Assembly: GCA_026984555.1 (NCBI GenBank)
Contig: JALSRY010000378.1
Span: forward strand, 1-12,760
Direction: 5' to 3'
Length of the DNA stretch: 12,760 nt
Source: Phycisphaerae bacterium
Lineage (GTDB): Bacteria > Planctomycetota > Phycisphaerae > UBA1845 > Fen-1342
Shown: positions 7,026-12,760 of the stretch, in pieces
Numbering within the stretch: position 1 is the stretch's first letter
How the letters are laid out: the number at the start of each line of letters is the position of its first letter
Made by a program: the position numbers and the translations under genes
Notes under the pieces: model-generated
Seen by the model: the letters and a program-made list of their open reading frames with translations, nothing else
The model's database searches: none
What the model was told of the DNA's origin: nothing

Positions 7026-9032
7026 ATGACCGACGCCGAAAAACGAGACTTCGAAGTCAGCCGCATCGCGTGGTGGGCCCGCGCGCACCGGCTGTTTGTG
7101 GCCACCAGCGGGCACCTGCTGCTGTTTGTTCTGAGCTGGCTGATGGCGTTCGGGTTGGCGTACAACTTTTCCAAGCCCGAGGTGTGGTTCAACGTCTTTT
7201 TTCTCCCGCTGCTGCCCATTGTGGTGCTGGTCAAGTGGGCGATTTTCGGCGCGCTGGGGCTCTATCGCAGTTCGTGGCGTTATGTGAGCATGCGCGACGT
7301 CGTTCAGGTGACCAAGGCGGCGTTCATCAGTTTCCTTTGGGTATTCGGCATCTATTACGCGATGGTCAACGCGGAATACGTCGCCCAGCTTTTGGGGTAT
7401 GCGGATTTCGCGTGGGAGCCCTTCGGCGGGCGCAATTTCCCCGATTCCGTGTTGATCCTCGATTTTGCCGGCACCATCGCGCTGATCAGCGGGGCGCGTT
7501 TCGTCGTTCGTCTCTACCACGAGGAGGTCCAGCCGGTCCAGGAGGGGGCCGCGCCGAAGCTGCTCATCCTCGGGGCCGGCGACGCCGGCGAGAACGTCGT
7601 GCGTGAGATCCTGCGCCAACCCGTGTTGCAGTATCGTGTCGAAGGCTTCCTCGATGACGATCCGACCAAGTGGGGGGCCAGCATTCACGGCGTCGAGGTG
7701 CTCGGTCCGATCGACAAGGTCAAGGAGGTCTGCGACGAGCTTTCGATCGACGAAATCCTGATCTCGATGCCTTCGGCGAGTCGCAAGCAGGTCCGCCGCG
7801 TCGTCGATCTGTGTCAGGGCACCAATCTGCGCTTCAAGACGCTGCCGGCGCTGGCCGACCTGATCACCGGCCGTGCCACCTACACGCAGATTCGCGATGT
7901 CGATATCAACGACCTGCTCGGCCGTCCGCCGGTGGAACTCGACACCGGCGAGATCGCGAAGTTCATCGATGGTCGCGTGGTCATGGTGACTGGTGCGGGC
8001 GGGTCGATCGGCTCGGAGATGTGCCGGCAGATCGCGCGATTCAACCCCAAGCGGCTCGTGCTCATCGAGCAAGCTGAGCAGCACCTGTTTGAAATCGACC
8101 GCGAGCTGCGGAGCCGATTCCCCGATATCTCCGTCGTGCCGTACATCGCCGATATCAGTGACGGTGGCCGGGTCGAGCATGTGTTCGCGGGCGAGCGTCC
8201 GACGGCCGTGTTTCACGCGGCCGCCCACAAGCACGTGCCGATGATGGAGATCAACCCCGGCGAAGCGGTGAAGAACAACATTCACGGAACGCGGACGGTC
8301 GCGGATGCCGCTGCCAAGTACGGCTGCGAGAAGTTCGTGATGATCTCGACCGACAAGGCGGTGAATCCGACGAGCATCATGGGCGGCTCGAAGCGCATCG
8401 CGGAGATGTACATCCAGGCCCTCAACGAGCGCGTCGAAACGCAGTTCGTCACCGTGCGGTTCGGCAACGTGCTCGGCAGCAGCGGGAGCGTGGTACCCAT
8501 CTTCAAAGAGCAGATCGCCCGCGGCGGCCCAGTCACTGTAACCCACCCCGACATGGTGCGCTTCTTCATGACCATTCCCGAGGCGTCGCAACTGGTCTTG
8601 CAGGCGGCGTCGATGGGCCGGGGGGGGGAGATTTTCGTGCTCGACATGGGCGAACCCGTCAAGATCGTCGATCTCGCCCGCGACCTGATCACGCTTTCCG
8701 GGTTCCGCGTCGGCGAGGATATCGAGATCGTCTTCACGGGCGTTCGCCCGGGCGAGAAGCTTTACGAGGAGCTCTCGATCGAGGGCGAGGACGTCTCCCG
8801 GACGGCACACCCCAAGATCGGCATCTGGCAGAAACGCCCCGAAGACTGGGACCGCCTCGTTCCCGCGATCGAACGCCTCCTGGCCGAGGCCGACGAGCTG
8901 GACCGGGCGGCTGCCCGCCGGCGGCTGCACGACCTCGTGCCCGAGTTCTATGTGAAGCCGCCCCAGCCGTCGGCACTCGATGAGGCCGAGGGAGACCACG
9001 CCGCCACCACCAGCGCTGACGAAGCTGCCTGA
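7026..9032 (+). CDS. Membrane-bound nucleoside-diphosphate-sugar 4,6-dehydratase (WbpM/CapD/FlaA1 family)
   Basis: Converts UDP-GlcNAc-type sugars to the 4-keto-6-deoxy form, an early step of capsule, O-antigen or exopolysaccharide synthesis; inner membrane. The 668 residues suit the long WbpM-type subfamily. Four hydrophobic segments lie at about 21-48, 54-78, 88-113 and 138-163. A first Rossmann domain follows (LLILGAGDAG at 179-188, then GFLDDDP), then the catalytic SDR domain with TGAGGSIG (322-329), AAAHKHVPMME (398-408), ISTDKAVNP (440-448), GNVLGSSGSVVP (480-491) and RPGEKLYEEL (574-583). The usual Tyr-x-x-x-Lys is Met452-x-x-x-Lys456, the Ser-Met-Lys arrangement reported for WbpM. ATG 7026 is preferred because it is the only ATG near the start of the conserved region. 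In-frame TTG codons exist at 6987 and 7017. The ribosome site is weak (TTGGAA). A G9 run occurs at 8620-8628. The exact sugar cannot be told from sequence. Confidence 0.93.
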   Translation: MTDAEKRDFEVSRIAWWARAHRLFVATSGHLLLFVLSWLMAFGLAYNFSKPEVWFNVFFLPLLPIVVLVKWAIFGALGLYRSSWRYVSMRDVVQVTKAAFISFLWVFGIYYAMVNAEYVAQLLGYADFAWEPFGGRNFPDSVLILDFAGTIALISGARFVVRLYHEEVQPVQEGAAPKLLILGAGDAGENVVREILRQPVLQYRVEGFLDDDPTKWGASIHGVEVLGPIDKVKEVCDELSIDEILISMPSASRKQVRRVVDLCQGTNLRFKTLPALADLITGRATYTQIRDVDINDLLGRPPVELDTGEIAKFIDGRVVMVTGAGGSIGSEMCRQIARFNPKRLVLIEQAEQHLFEIDRELRSRFPDISVVPYIADISDGGRVEHVFAGERPTAVFHAAAHKHVPMMEINPGEAVKNNIHGTRTVADAAAKYGCEKFVMISTDKAVNPTSIMGGSKRIAEMYIQALNERVETQFVTVRFGNVLGSSGSVVPIFKEQIARGGPVTVTHPDMVRFFMTIPEASQLVLQAASMGRGGEIFVLDMGEPVKIVDLARDLITLSGFRVGEDIEIVFTGVRPGEKLYEELSIEGEDVSRTAHPKIGIWQKRPEDWDRLVPAIERLLAEADELDRAAARRRLHDLVPEFYVKPPQPSALDEAEGDHAATTSADEAA

Positions 9033-9072
9033 TACTCGTTCGGAAACGCCCGGTCGGAGACGCACGCGGCCA

Positions 9073-9111
9073 CCCGCGGGCGGAGACCGATCGAAGGGCG
9101 ACCGGTCTCCG
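9073..9111. terminator. Strong hairpin between convergent genes
   Basis: CGGAGACCG (9081-9089) pairs perfectly with CGGTCTCCG (9103-9111). After one A-C mismatch the stem continues for 3 bp (TCG 9091-9093 with CGA 9099-9101) around a 5-base loop. The palindrome CCCGCGGG (9073-9080) lies immediately to the left. It sits in the 97-bp gap between two convergent genes, so it probably ends both transcripts, although there is no U-tract on either strand. Confidence 0.65.
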
Positions 9112-9129
9112 AACCGCGAGCGCCGGCCC

Positions 9130-10182
9130 TTACTGCTGGTAGTGCGCGAGCAGCACGTTCAGATCGCCCAGATCCACACAGCCGCTGCCATCGAAGTCGG
9201 CGGCGAGGTTATAGGCAGCGTCGCCGGTGCACGCGCCGTAGCACGCCAGCAGGGTGGCGAGGTCGGCCAGGTCGACGTCGCCGTCGTTGTCAATGTCGCC
9301 GGCGGGCGACCCGGACCATCCGGCGAGTCGCGCCATCATCCACCAGAAGGCGCGTCCTTTGAGGTTGCAGATGATCGCTTGCGAGTGCGCGCAGGAACAA
9401 TAGTCGCACAGCTCGCTGTCGGGATGGGCAGCGCACCACTCGCTGGGCCAGTTGCCGCCGTCGTAGTCGCCGTTGTCGTTGCAACCCAGTGGCAGGTACC
9501 ACACCCCGTCAGGATCCCAGCTCTCGATGTCGGCGAAATCGAACAGCACCATGTTGTGATCGAGGGCGTACTGGCGGATCAGGTTGTTGTTGCGATTGAG
9601 GGTGCCGTCGACGCCGCTGCCGTCGGTGTGTCCGGTCATGAGGATGAATCGCATGTCGGGGTATTCGGTTTCGAACTGGTTCATCACGTCGAGGTAGTTC
9701 TGTACGGACGATTCGCTGTACCACGAGAGCTGCCCGCACCAGGACCACATCGAAAAGTTGTAATGCCCCGTGTCGGCGACGGCGCGGGTGCGGTTGCGGC
9801 CGTCGTCGCTTTCCCAGTAGTCCTCGGGGTTGATGTACGTTTCGGGCGGGTTGCCGTCGTACATGCGCAGGGCCGGTGGATCCTCTTCGGGAGGCAGGCC
9901 TTCGGTGCCGCTCTGGCGGCGTGCGAAGCTGTAGAACGGATGCTGGGTTTCGAGCAATTCGGCGCCGCTGTTGACCTGGCTGCCGTGCGACGTGTGGGCA
10001 TAGTGGATCGTCAGCAGCTTCGCTTGTTCGATCCAGTACGCCGGCACCTGGCTCAGATCCGTGCAGGTGTGGTCGATGATGATCGGTTCGTCGGCCGTGG
10101 CCGGTGGGGGGGCGGGGAGCGCGGCGGCGAGCAGCGCTACGGTCAGAACTCGGCCAAGAGTGCATGCGAGGTGTTTGAACAT
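9130..10182 (-). CDS. Secreted SGNH-hydrolase-like protein with C-terminal dockerin-like domain
   Basis: 350-residue exported protein. Residues 1-30 form a signal peptide (Lys3, Arg11, hydrophobic core 12-22, then PPPATA). The middle part (about 33-290) resembles uncharacterised SGNH/GDSL-type proteins: KLLTIHYAHTSHGSQ (55-69, possible nucleophile block), FILMTGHTDG (179-188), NNLIRQYALDHNMVLFDFAD (199-218) and CAHSQAIICN (264-273, possible catalytic His); this is recall by pattern, not proof. The C-terminus (about 294-348) holds two dockerin-type calcium loops, GDIDNDGDVDLADL and ADFDGSGCVDLGDL, each followed by LL-x-x-Y-type helices, a domain often seen at the end of planctomycete secreted proteins. 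Many Cys residues suggest disulfides. ATG 10182 has AGGAGG about 8 bases upstream; the frame continues further upstream but without family-like sequence. A G7 run (plus strand, 10106-10112) falls in the signal peptide region. Substrate unknown. Confidence 0.82.
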   Translation of the reverse strand: MFKHLACTLGRVLTVALLAAALPAPPPATADEPIIIDHTCTDLSQVPAYWIEQAKLLTIHYAHTSHGSQVNSGAELLETQHPFYSFARRQSGTEGLPPEEDPPALRMYDGNPPETYINPEDYWESDDGRNRTRAVADTGHYNFSMWSWCGQLSWYSESSVQNYLDVMNQFETEYPDMRFILMTGHTDGSGVDGTLNRNNNLIRQYALDHNMVLFDFADIESWDPDGVWYLPLGCNDNGDYDGGNWPSEWCAAHPDSELCDYCSCAHSQAIICNLKGRAFWWMMARLAGWSGSPAGDIDNDGDVDLADLATLLACYGACTGDAAYNLAADFDGSGCVDLGDLNVLLAHYQQ

Positions 10183-10423
10183 GGTGTTCCCTCCTGAGCA
10201 AGAGTGTGTTGGGGGTGGGGAGGCTTCTTTCCCACCTTGCAAAACCAGTTTGTCGGCCTGCGCGAACCCGCGGCGTTCGGCGAAGCAGATGTCGCGTGGC
10301 GGCCACCCCGATCGACTGGTAGCAACACCACGCCAGCTTGCGCATCGGCGGCCGACTTCCGAAAACTTGAGGAAAAGTCGGCATTTTTCGCCGGTCGCGT
10401 CCGCCGGGAGACGCCGCCGCGGA
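10183..10423. other. Gap between hybrid kinase and dockerin gene
   Basis: 241 bp. Reading leftward (minus strand) from the kinase stop there is a GC-rich hairpin stretch, the inverted repeat listed at 10351-10387, then about 100 bp without recognised features. A small hairpin follows (GGTGGG 10214-10219 with CCCACC 10231-10236, 11-base loop), and finally the AGGAGG of the dockerin gene. The AAAGAAGCCTCC part is loosely reminiscent of a c-di-GMP-I riboswitch loop, but the conserved GGCAAACC and GACGCAAAGC elements are absent, so I do not call one. No clear promoter. Confidence 0.45.
10351..10387 (+). terminator. Terminator-like hairpin with T5 on the plus strand
   Basis: GCCGACTTCC (10351-10360) pairs with GGAAAAGTCGGC (10371-10382): an 8-bp perfect outer stem, a 2-base bulge and 2 more pairs, with a 10-base loop. 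ATTTTT (10383-10388) follows directly on the plus strand. That is the form of an intrinsic terminator pointing rightwards, yet the flanking genes are both on the minus strand. On the minus strand the stem is preceded by AAAAAT and lacks a following U-tract. Confidence 0.5.
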
Positions 10424-12403
10424 TTATCGGAGCGCCTTGTGGATTGCGGCCAGCAAATCGGAACCGCGGTAGGGTTTCTGCACGAACCCCGCCAACTCGA
10501 GCGCCCCGAGACGATGCACCACGTCGGATTCGTCGTACCCGCTGGTCAGCACGATGGGGACATCAGGGCGAATCGCGCGGAGCTCGCGAATGACTTCGGT
10601 TCCCCCTTTACGCGGCATGGTCAGATCCAGAAGTACGCAACTGATCGCGTCCATGTGTTGGCGGAACACGAGGATCGCGTCGTCACCGTCGGTGGCGGTC
10701 AACACTCCGAAACCGGCCTGCTCGAGCGTCGCGCGCACGACCGCGCGCACGCCCGGCTCGTCATCGACCACCAGGATCGTTCGTTCGCTCTCGGCGTGAA
10801 CGGGTGGGGCGGCGGGAGCTGGTCGGGCGTCGCGGCGTTGCGTGGCCGGAGGAAGCAGCAGGCGAAACGTGCTGCCCCGGCCCGGTTCGCTTTCGACCGC
10901 CAGTGCGCCGCGGTGCCCGCGCACGATGCCAAGCACGGCTGCCAAACCCAGGCCGCGGCCGGTGAACTTCGTCGTGAAGAAGGGATCGAAGATGCGGGCT
11001 TTCGTGTCGGCGGTCATGCCGCAGCCGGTGTCTGCGACTTCCAGGAATACGTAGCGACCCGGGGGAGGTGGTTCCCCGACCGATGCCTGACTCAGGGTCG
11101 CCGCATCGCAGTCGCGGAGTCCGGTCGAAATGCGAATGAGGCCGGAGTGGTCGCCGATCGCTTCCGATGCGTTCGTGATCAGGTTCATGACCACCTGGCG
11201 GAGCTGGGTGGCGTCGGCCGCCACGGAGGGGAGATCCGGGCAGAAATCGTAGCGAATCGTGATTTTCTTGGAGATCGCGATTTCCAGCAGGTGCCCCATT
11301 TCGCGGACGAGCGCGTTGAGATCCACGGGCTCGGTGATGAAGCGGGCTTTGCCGGAATATGCCAGCATCTGGTGCGTCAGCTCGGCGGCGCGATGGGCGG
11401 CGTTCTGGATGCCGGCCAAGTAGTCACGCAGGCTTGACGACTCGCCGGATTCGTCCATCGCCAGTTCGGCGTTGCCCAGGATGCCGACGAGCAGATTGTT
11501 GAAGTCATGCGCGATGCCACCCGCCAGCAACCCGAGGCTCTCAAGCTTCTGGGCGTGCTGAATCTTCGCCTCGAGCTCTCGACGTTCTCGCTCGGCGCGG
11601 CGGCGCTGCGTTACATCGCGTCCGAGCACCACCAGCCCCATCGGCGTTCCGTCCCGGTGGTAGGTGGGAACCTTCACCACGTCGTAGATGTAGGTGCGCC
11701 CGTCGGAGCCGACGATCGTTTCGTCGCCGCGCGTCGGGGAGCCGGCTTCCCACGCTTTCCGGTCGGTCTCCCGACAAACCAGCAACGCATCCCGATACGC
11801 GGGGCTCAGCTCGGCGAGCTCGGTGTCCGTCTTGCCGCGGTAGTCCTTGTCATGGAGGTTGAACATCCGCAAGCCATACGCGTTCGCTTCCAGCCAGCGA
11901 CCCTCGCGATCCTTGAAACAGATGAAGTCCGGGACGGCGTCGATCAGCGTGCGCAAGCGTTGTTCGCTGGCCCGCAGGGCGCGCTGTGCGATCATGAGGC
12001 GGGTGACGTCCATGCGGATTCCCGCCAAACGCGACGCATGGCCACGAGCATCGCGCCGCGTCACCTGCCCGCAATCGAGCACCCAACGCTCGCCGCCGGC
12101 CGATGGTGGCAGCCGGTGCTCGGATTGATACGACGCGGTGCGTCCCTCCGCGCAATCGCGTAGCCGGTTCATCGCTTCGGGGAGGTCATCGCCGTGAATC
12201 AGCGCTTCCCAGCCGTGAAAACGTTGCGCGGCTGATTCGTCTTCCGGCTTGTCCGGTGAGATGAAATCACACATCGTGACCTCGCCGGTGCCGGTATCCC
12301 ACTGCCACCGCAGGATTGGGCATGGGCCGGGTCCCGACGCCGGATCGTCGGGATGATTCGCGGGCCGGTGTTCTGCCGAATTGCCGGCTCTGGCAGGGTT
12401 CAT
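10424..12403 (-). CDS. Hybrid sensor histidine kinase / response regulator (PAS-PAS-HisKA-HATPase-REC)
   Basis: Soluble signalling kinase (659 residues, no membrane segment) that should autophosphorylate on His and pass the phosphate to its own receiver. Domains: PAS-like fold about 30-135 (LRWQWDTGTGEV, IHGDD), second PAS about 146-268 (LIDAVPDFICFKDREGRWLEAN...GRDVTQRRRAE), short coiled linker, HisKA with H-box GGIAHDFNN (His299), HATPase with N-box NLITNASEA (407-415), G1 DTGCGM (458-463), F-box DPFFTTK (473-479) and G2 GRGLGL (482-487), then a receiver domain 541-659 with Asp547/Asp548, phospho-acceptor Asp593, Thr620 and Lys643. There is no output or DNA-binding domain, so a separate phosphotransfer partner is expected but not seen here. 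Start chosen at ATG 12403 (GGAG about 9 bases upstream). The open frame reaches a TTG at 12511, but a candidate promoter overlaps that stretch. The stimulus is unknown. Confidence 0.92.
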   Translation of the reverse strand: MNPARAGNSAEHRPANHPDDPASGPGPCPILRWQWDTGTGEVTMCDFISPDKPEDESAAQRFHGWEALIHGDDLPEAMNRLRDCAEGRTASYQSEHRLPPSAGGERWVLDCGQVTRRDARGHASRLAGIRMDVTRLMIAQRALRASEQRLRTLIDAVPDFICFKDREGRWLEANAYGLRMFNLHDKDYRGKTDTELAELSPAYRDALLVCRETDRKAWEAGSPTRGDETIVGSDGRTYIYDVVKVPTYHRDGTPMGLVVLGRDVTQRRRAERERRELEAKIQHAQKLESLGLLAGGIAHDFNNLLVGILGNAELAMDESGESSSLRDYLAGIQNAAHRAAELTHQMLAYSGKARFITEPVDLNALVREMGHLLEIAISKKITIRYDFCPDLPSVAADATQLRQVVMNLITNASEAIGDHSGLIRISTGLRDCDAATLSQASVGEPPPPGRYVFLEVADTGCGMTADTKARIFDPFFTTKFTGRGLGLAAVLGIVRGHRGALAVESEPGRGSTFRLLLPPATQRRDARPAPAAPPVHAESERTILVVDDEPGVRAVVRATLEQAGFGVLTATDGDDAILVFRQHMDAISCVLLDLTMPRKGGTEVIRELRAIRPDVPIVLTSGYDESDVVHRLGALELAGFVQKPYRGSDLLAAIHKALR

Positions 12404-12493
12404 GTCGGCCAACTCCAGCGACACGTGCCGCGCGGGTTTGCCCAGGTATGATCGCGAACGTATCCCCGCTGATCCCCGGGTGTTCCAAGTCTT

Positions 12494-12525
12494 ATGGTAC
12501 CTGCTTCGCAAAGCGTGTAAACACG
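12494..12525 (-). promoter_or_regulatory. Candidate promoter with palindromic operator for the hybrid kinase
   Basis: On the minus strand TTTACA (12516-12521, 5 of 6 to TTGACA) and TACCAT (12494-12499, 4 of 6 to TATAAT) are 16 bp apart, placing the transcript start near 12488 and the kinase ATG about 85 bases downstream. The -35 lies inside the inverted repeat CGTGT-AA-ACACG (12514-12525), a possible repressor or activator site placed between the divergent kinase and ackA genes. Confidence 0.4.
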
Positions 12526-12582
12526 TTTTGGCCGGCTCACCGACTCCGCGCCGGGCGGGCCTTGTTGTACGATGGTGCCGTC

Positions 12583-12760
12583 ATGAATGTGCTCGTCGTC
12601 AACATCGGAAGCACATCGTTCAAGTTTCGGCTGTTGGAGATGCCGGCCGAGCGAGCGCTCGCCAGCGGCACCATCGAGAACGTGGGCAAGCCCCGGTCGG
12701 ACATCACCACTTGCGTCGGCGATACCGTTCCCGTCCATACGCAGGCGCATGTGGCCGATC
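12583..12760 (+). CDS. ackA: Acetate kinase, N-terminal part (3' end outside window)
   Basis: Acetate kinase interconverts acetate plus ATP and acetyl phosphate plus ADP, normally together with phosphotransacetylase; cytoplasmic. Only the first 59 codons are in the window. MNVLVVNIGSTSFKFRLLEM matches the family start (M-x-x-L-V-[IL]-N-x-G-S-[ST]-S-x-K-[FY]), which forms the first phosphate-binding strand and loop of the ASKHA fold. The stretch ALASGTIENVGKP corresponds to the family's segment on the following strand. Butyrate kinase shares part of the motif, so a small doubt remains. ATG 12583 is the natural start because the motif begins at residue 2. I see no Shine-Dalgarno sequence before it; a -10-like TACGAT (12568-12573) ends only 9 bases upstream, so a leaderless or near-leaderless transcript is possible. 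It is divergent from the hybrid kinase. Confidence 0.88.
   Translation, partial: MNVLVVNIGSTSFKFRLLEMPAERALASGTIENVGKPRSDITTCVGDTVPVHTQAHVAD

Noticed and set aside
6912..9065. 717-codon minus-strand frame opposite the glycan dehydratase gene
   Set aside because: Rich in Asp/His/Arg/Gly without motifs, and fully overlapped by a gene with strong family signatures; a codon-bias shadow.
10183..10250. Possible c-di-GMP-I riboswitch before the dockerin gene
   Set aside because: Only a loose resemblance (hairpin plus an AAGCC-like loop). The conserved core elements and tetraloop/receptor are missing.
10061..11437. 458-codon plus-strand frame over the kinase and dockerin genes
   Set aside because: It overlaps two convincing minus-strand genes and shows no family motif.
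12404..12511. Longer N-terminus of the hybrid kinase starting at TTG 12511
   Set aside because: The extra 36 residues show no domain, there is no ribosome site, and a candidate promoter overlaps the region; ATG 12403 fits better.

Overview
The window is high-GC bacterial chromosomal DNA with dense coding. It looks most like a planctomycete, possibly of the Phycisphaerae type. This rests on three things: secreted proteins with FG-GAP propellers and C-terminal dockerin-like calcium repeats, a separate SPOR-like secreted protein, and many GTG starts. The assignment is inference; there is no rRNA or other marker in the window. I see no tRNA, rRNA, insertion sequence, phage gene or CRISPR array.

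Layout, left to right. (1) Positions 1-2036, plus strand: the 3' part of rph (RNase PH), a secreted protein with two SPOR-like repeats, and rdgB (XTP/dITP pyrophosphatase). They are packed as one operon, with a 4-bp overlap and a 2-bp gap. (2) 2056-2364, minus: a small YggX-type Fe(2+)-trafficking protein, convergent with rdgB. (3) 2502-5492, minus: a 996-residue lipoprotein with three Ig-like repeats joined by proline linkers, followed by a seven-blade FG-GAP propeller. (4) 5772-6923, plus: a secreted helical-repeat protein of unknown function behind a recognisable promoter. (5) 7026-9032, plus: a membrane-anchored WbpM/CapD-type UDP-sugar 4,6-dehydratase for surface glycan synthesis. (6) 9130-10182, minus: a secreted SGNH-hydrolase-like protein ending in a dockerin-like pair of calcium loops. 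(7) 10424-12403, minus: a cytoplasmic hybrid histidine kinase (PAS-PAS-HisKA-HATPase-REC). (8) 12583 to the right edge, plus: the start of acetate kinase (ackA), divergent from the kinase.

How they fit together: rph and rdgB are housekeeping RNA-maturation and nucleotide-sanitation genes, often neighbours in bacteria. yggX and ackA serve iron/redox stress and acetate metabolism. The other four large genes concern the cell surface or signalling: a surface lipoprotein, a secreted repeat protein, a glycan dehydratase and a secreted dockerin protein, plus a hybrid kinase whose partner is not visible. Both convergent gene ends share perfect 9-bp hairpins without U-tracts. A hairpin-plus-T5 structure lies in the gap between the hybrid kinase and the dockerin gene, but it faces the unexpected strand.

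I found no convincing evidence of a new multi-gene system. The items most worth a second look are the SPOR-like gene inserted between rph and rdgB, the altered metal-site motif in RdgB, the long G/C homopolymers inside three surface-related genes, and the misoriented terminator-like hairpin.
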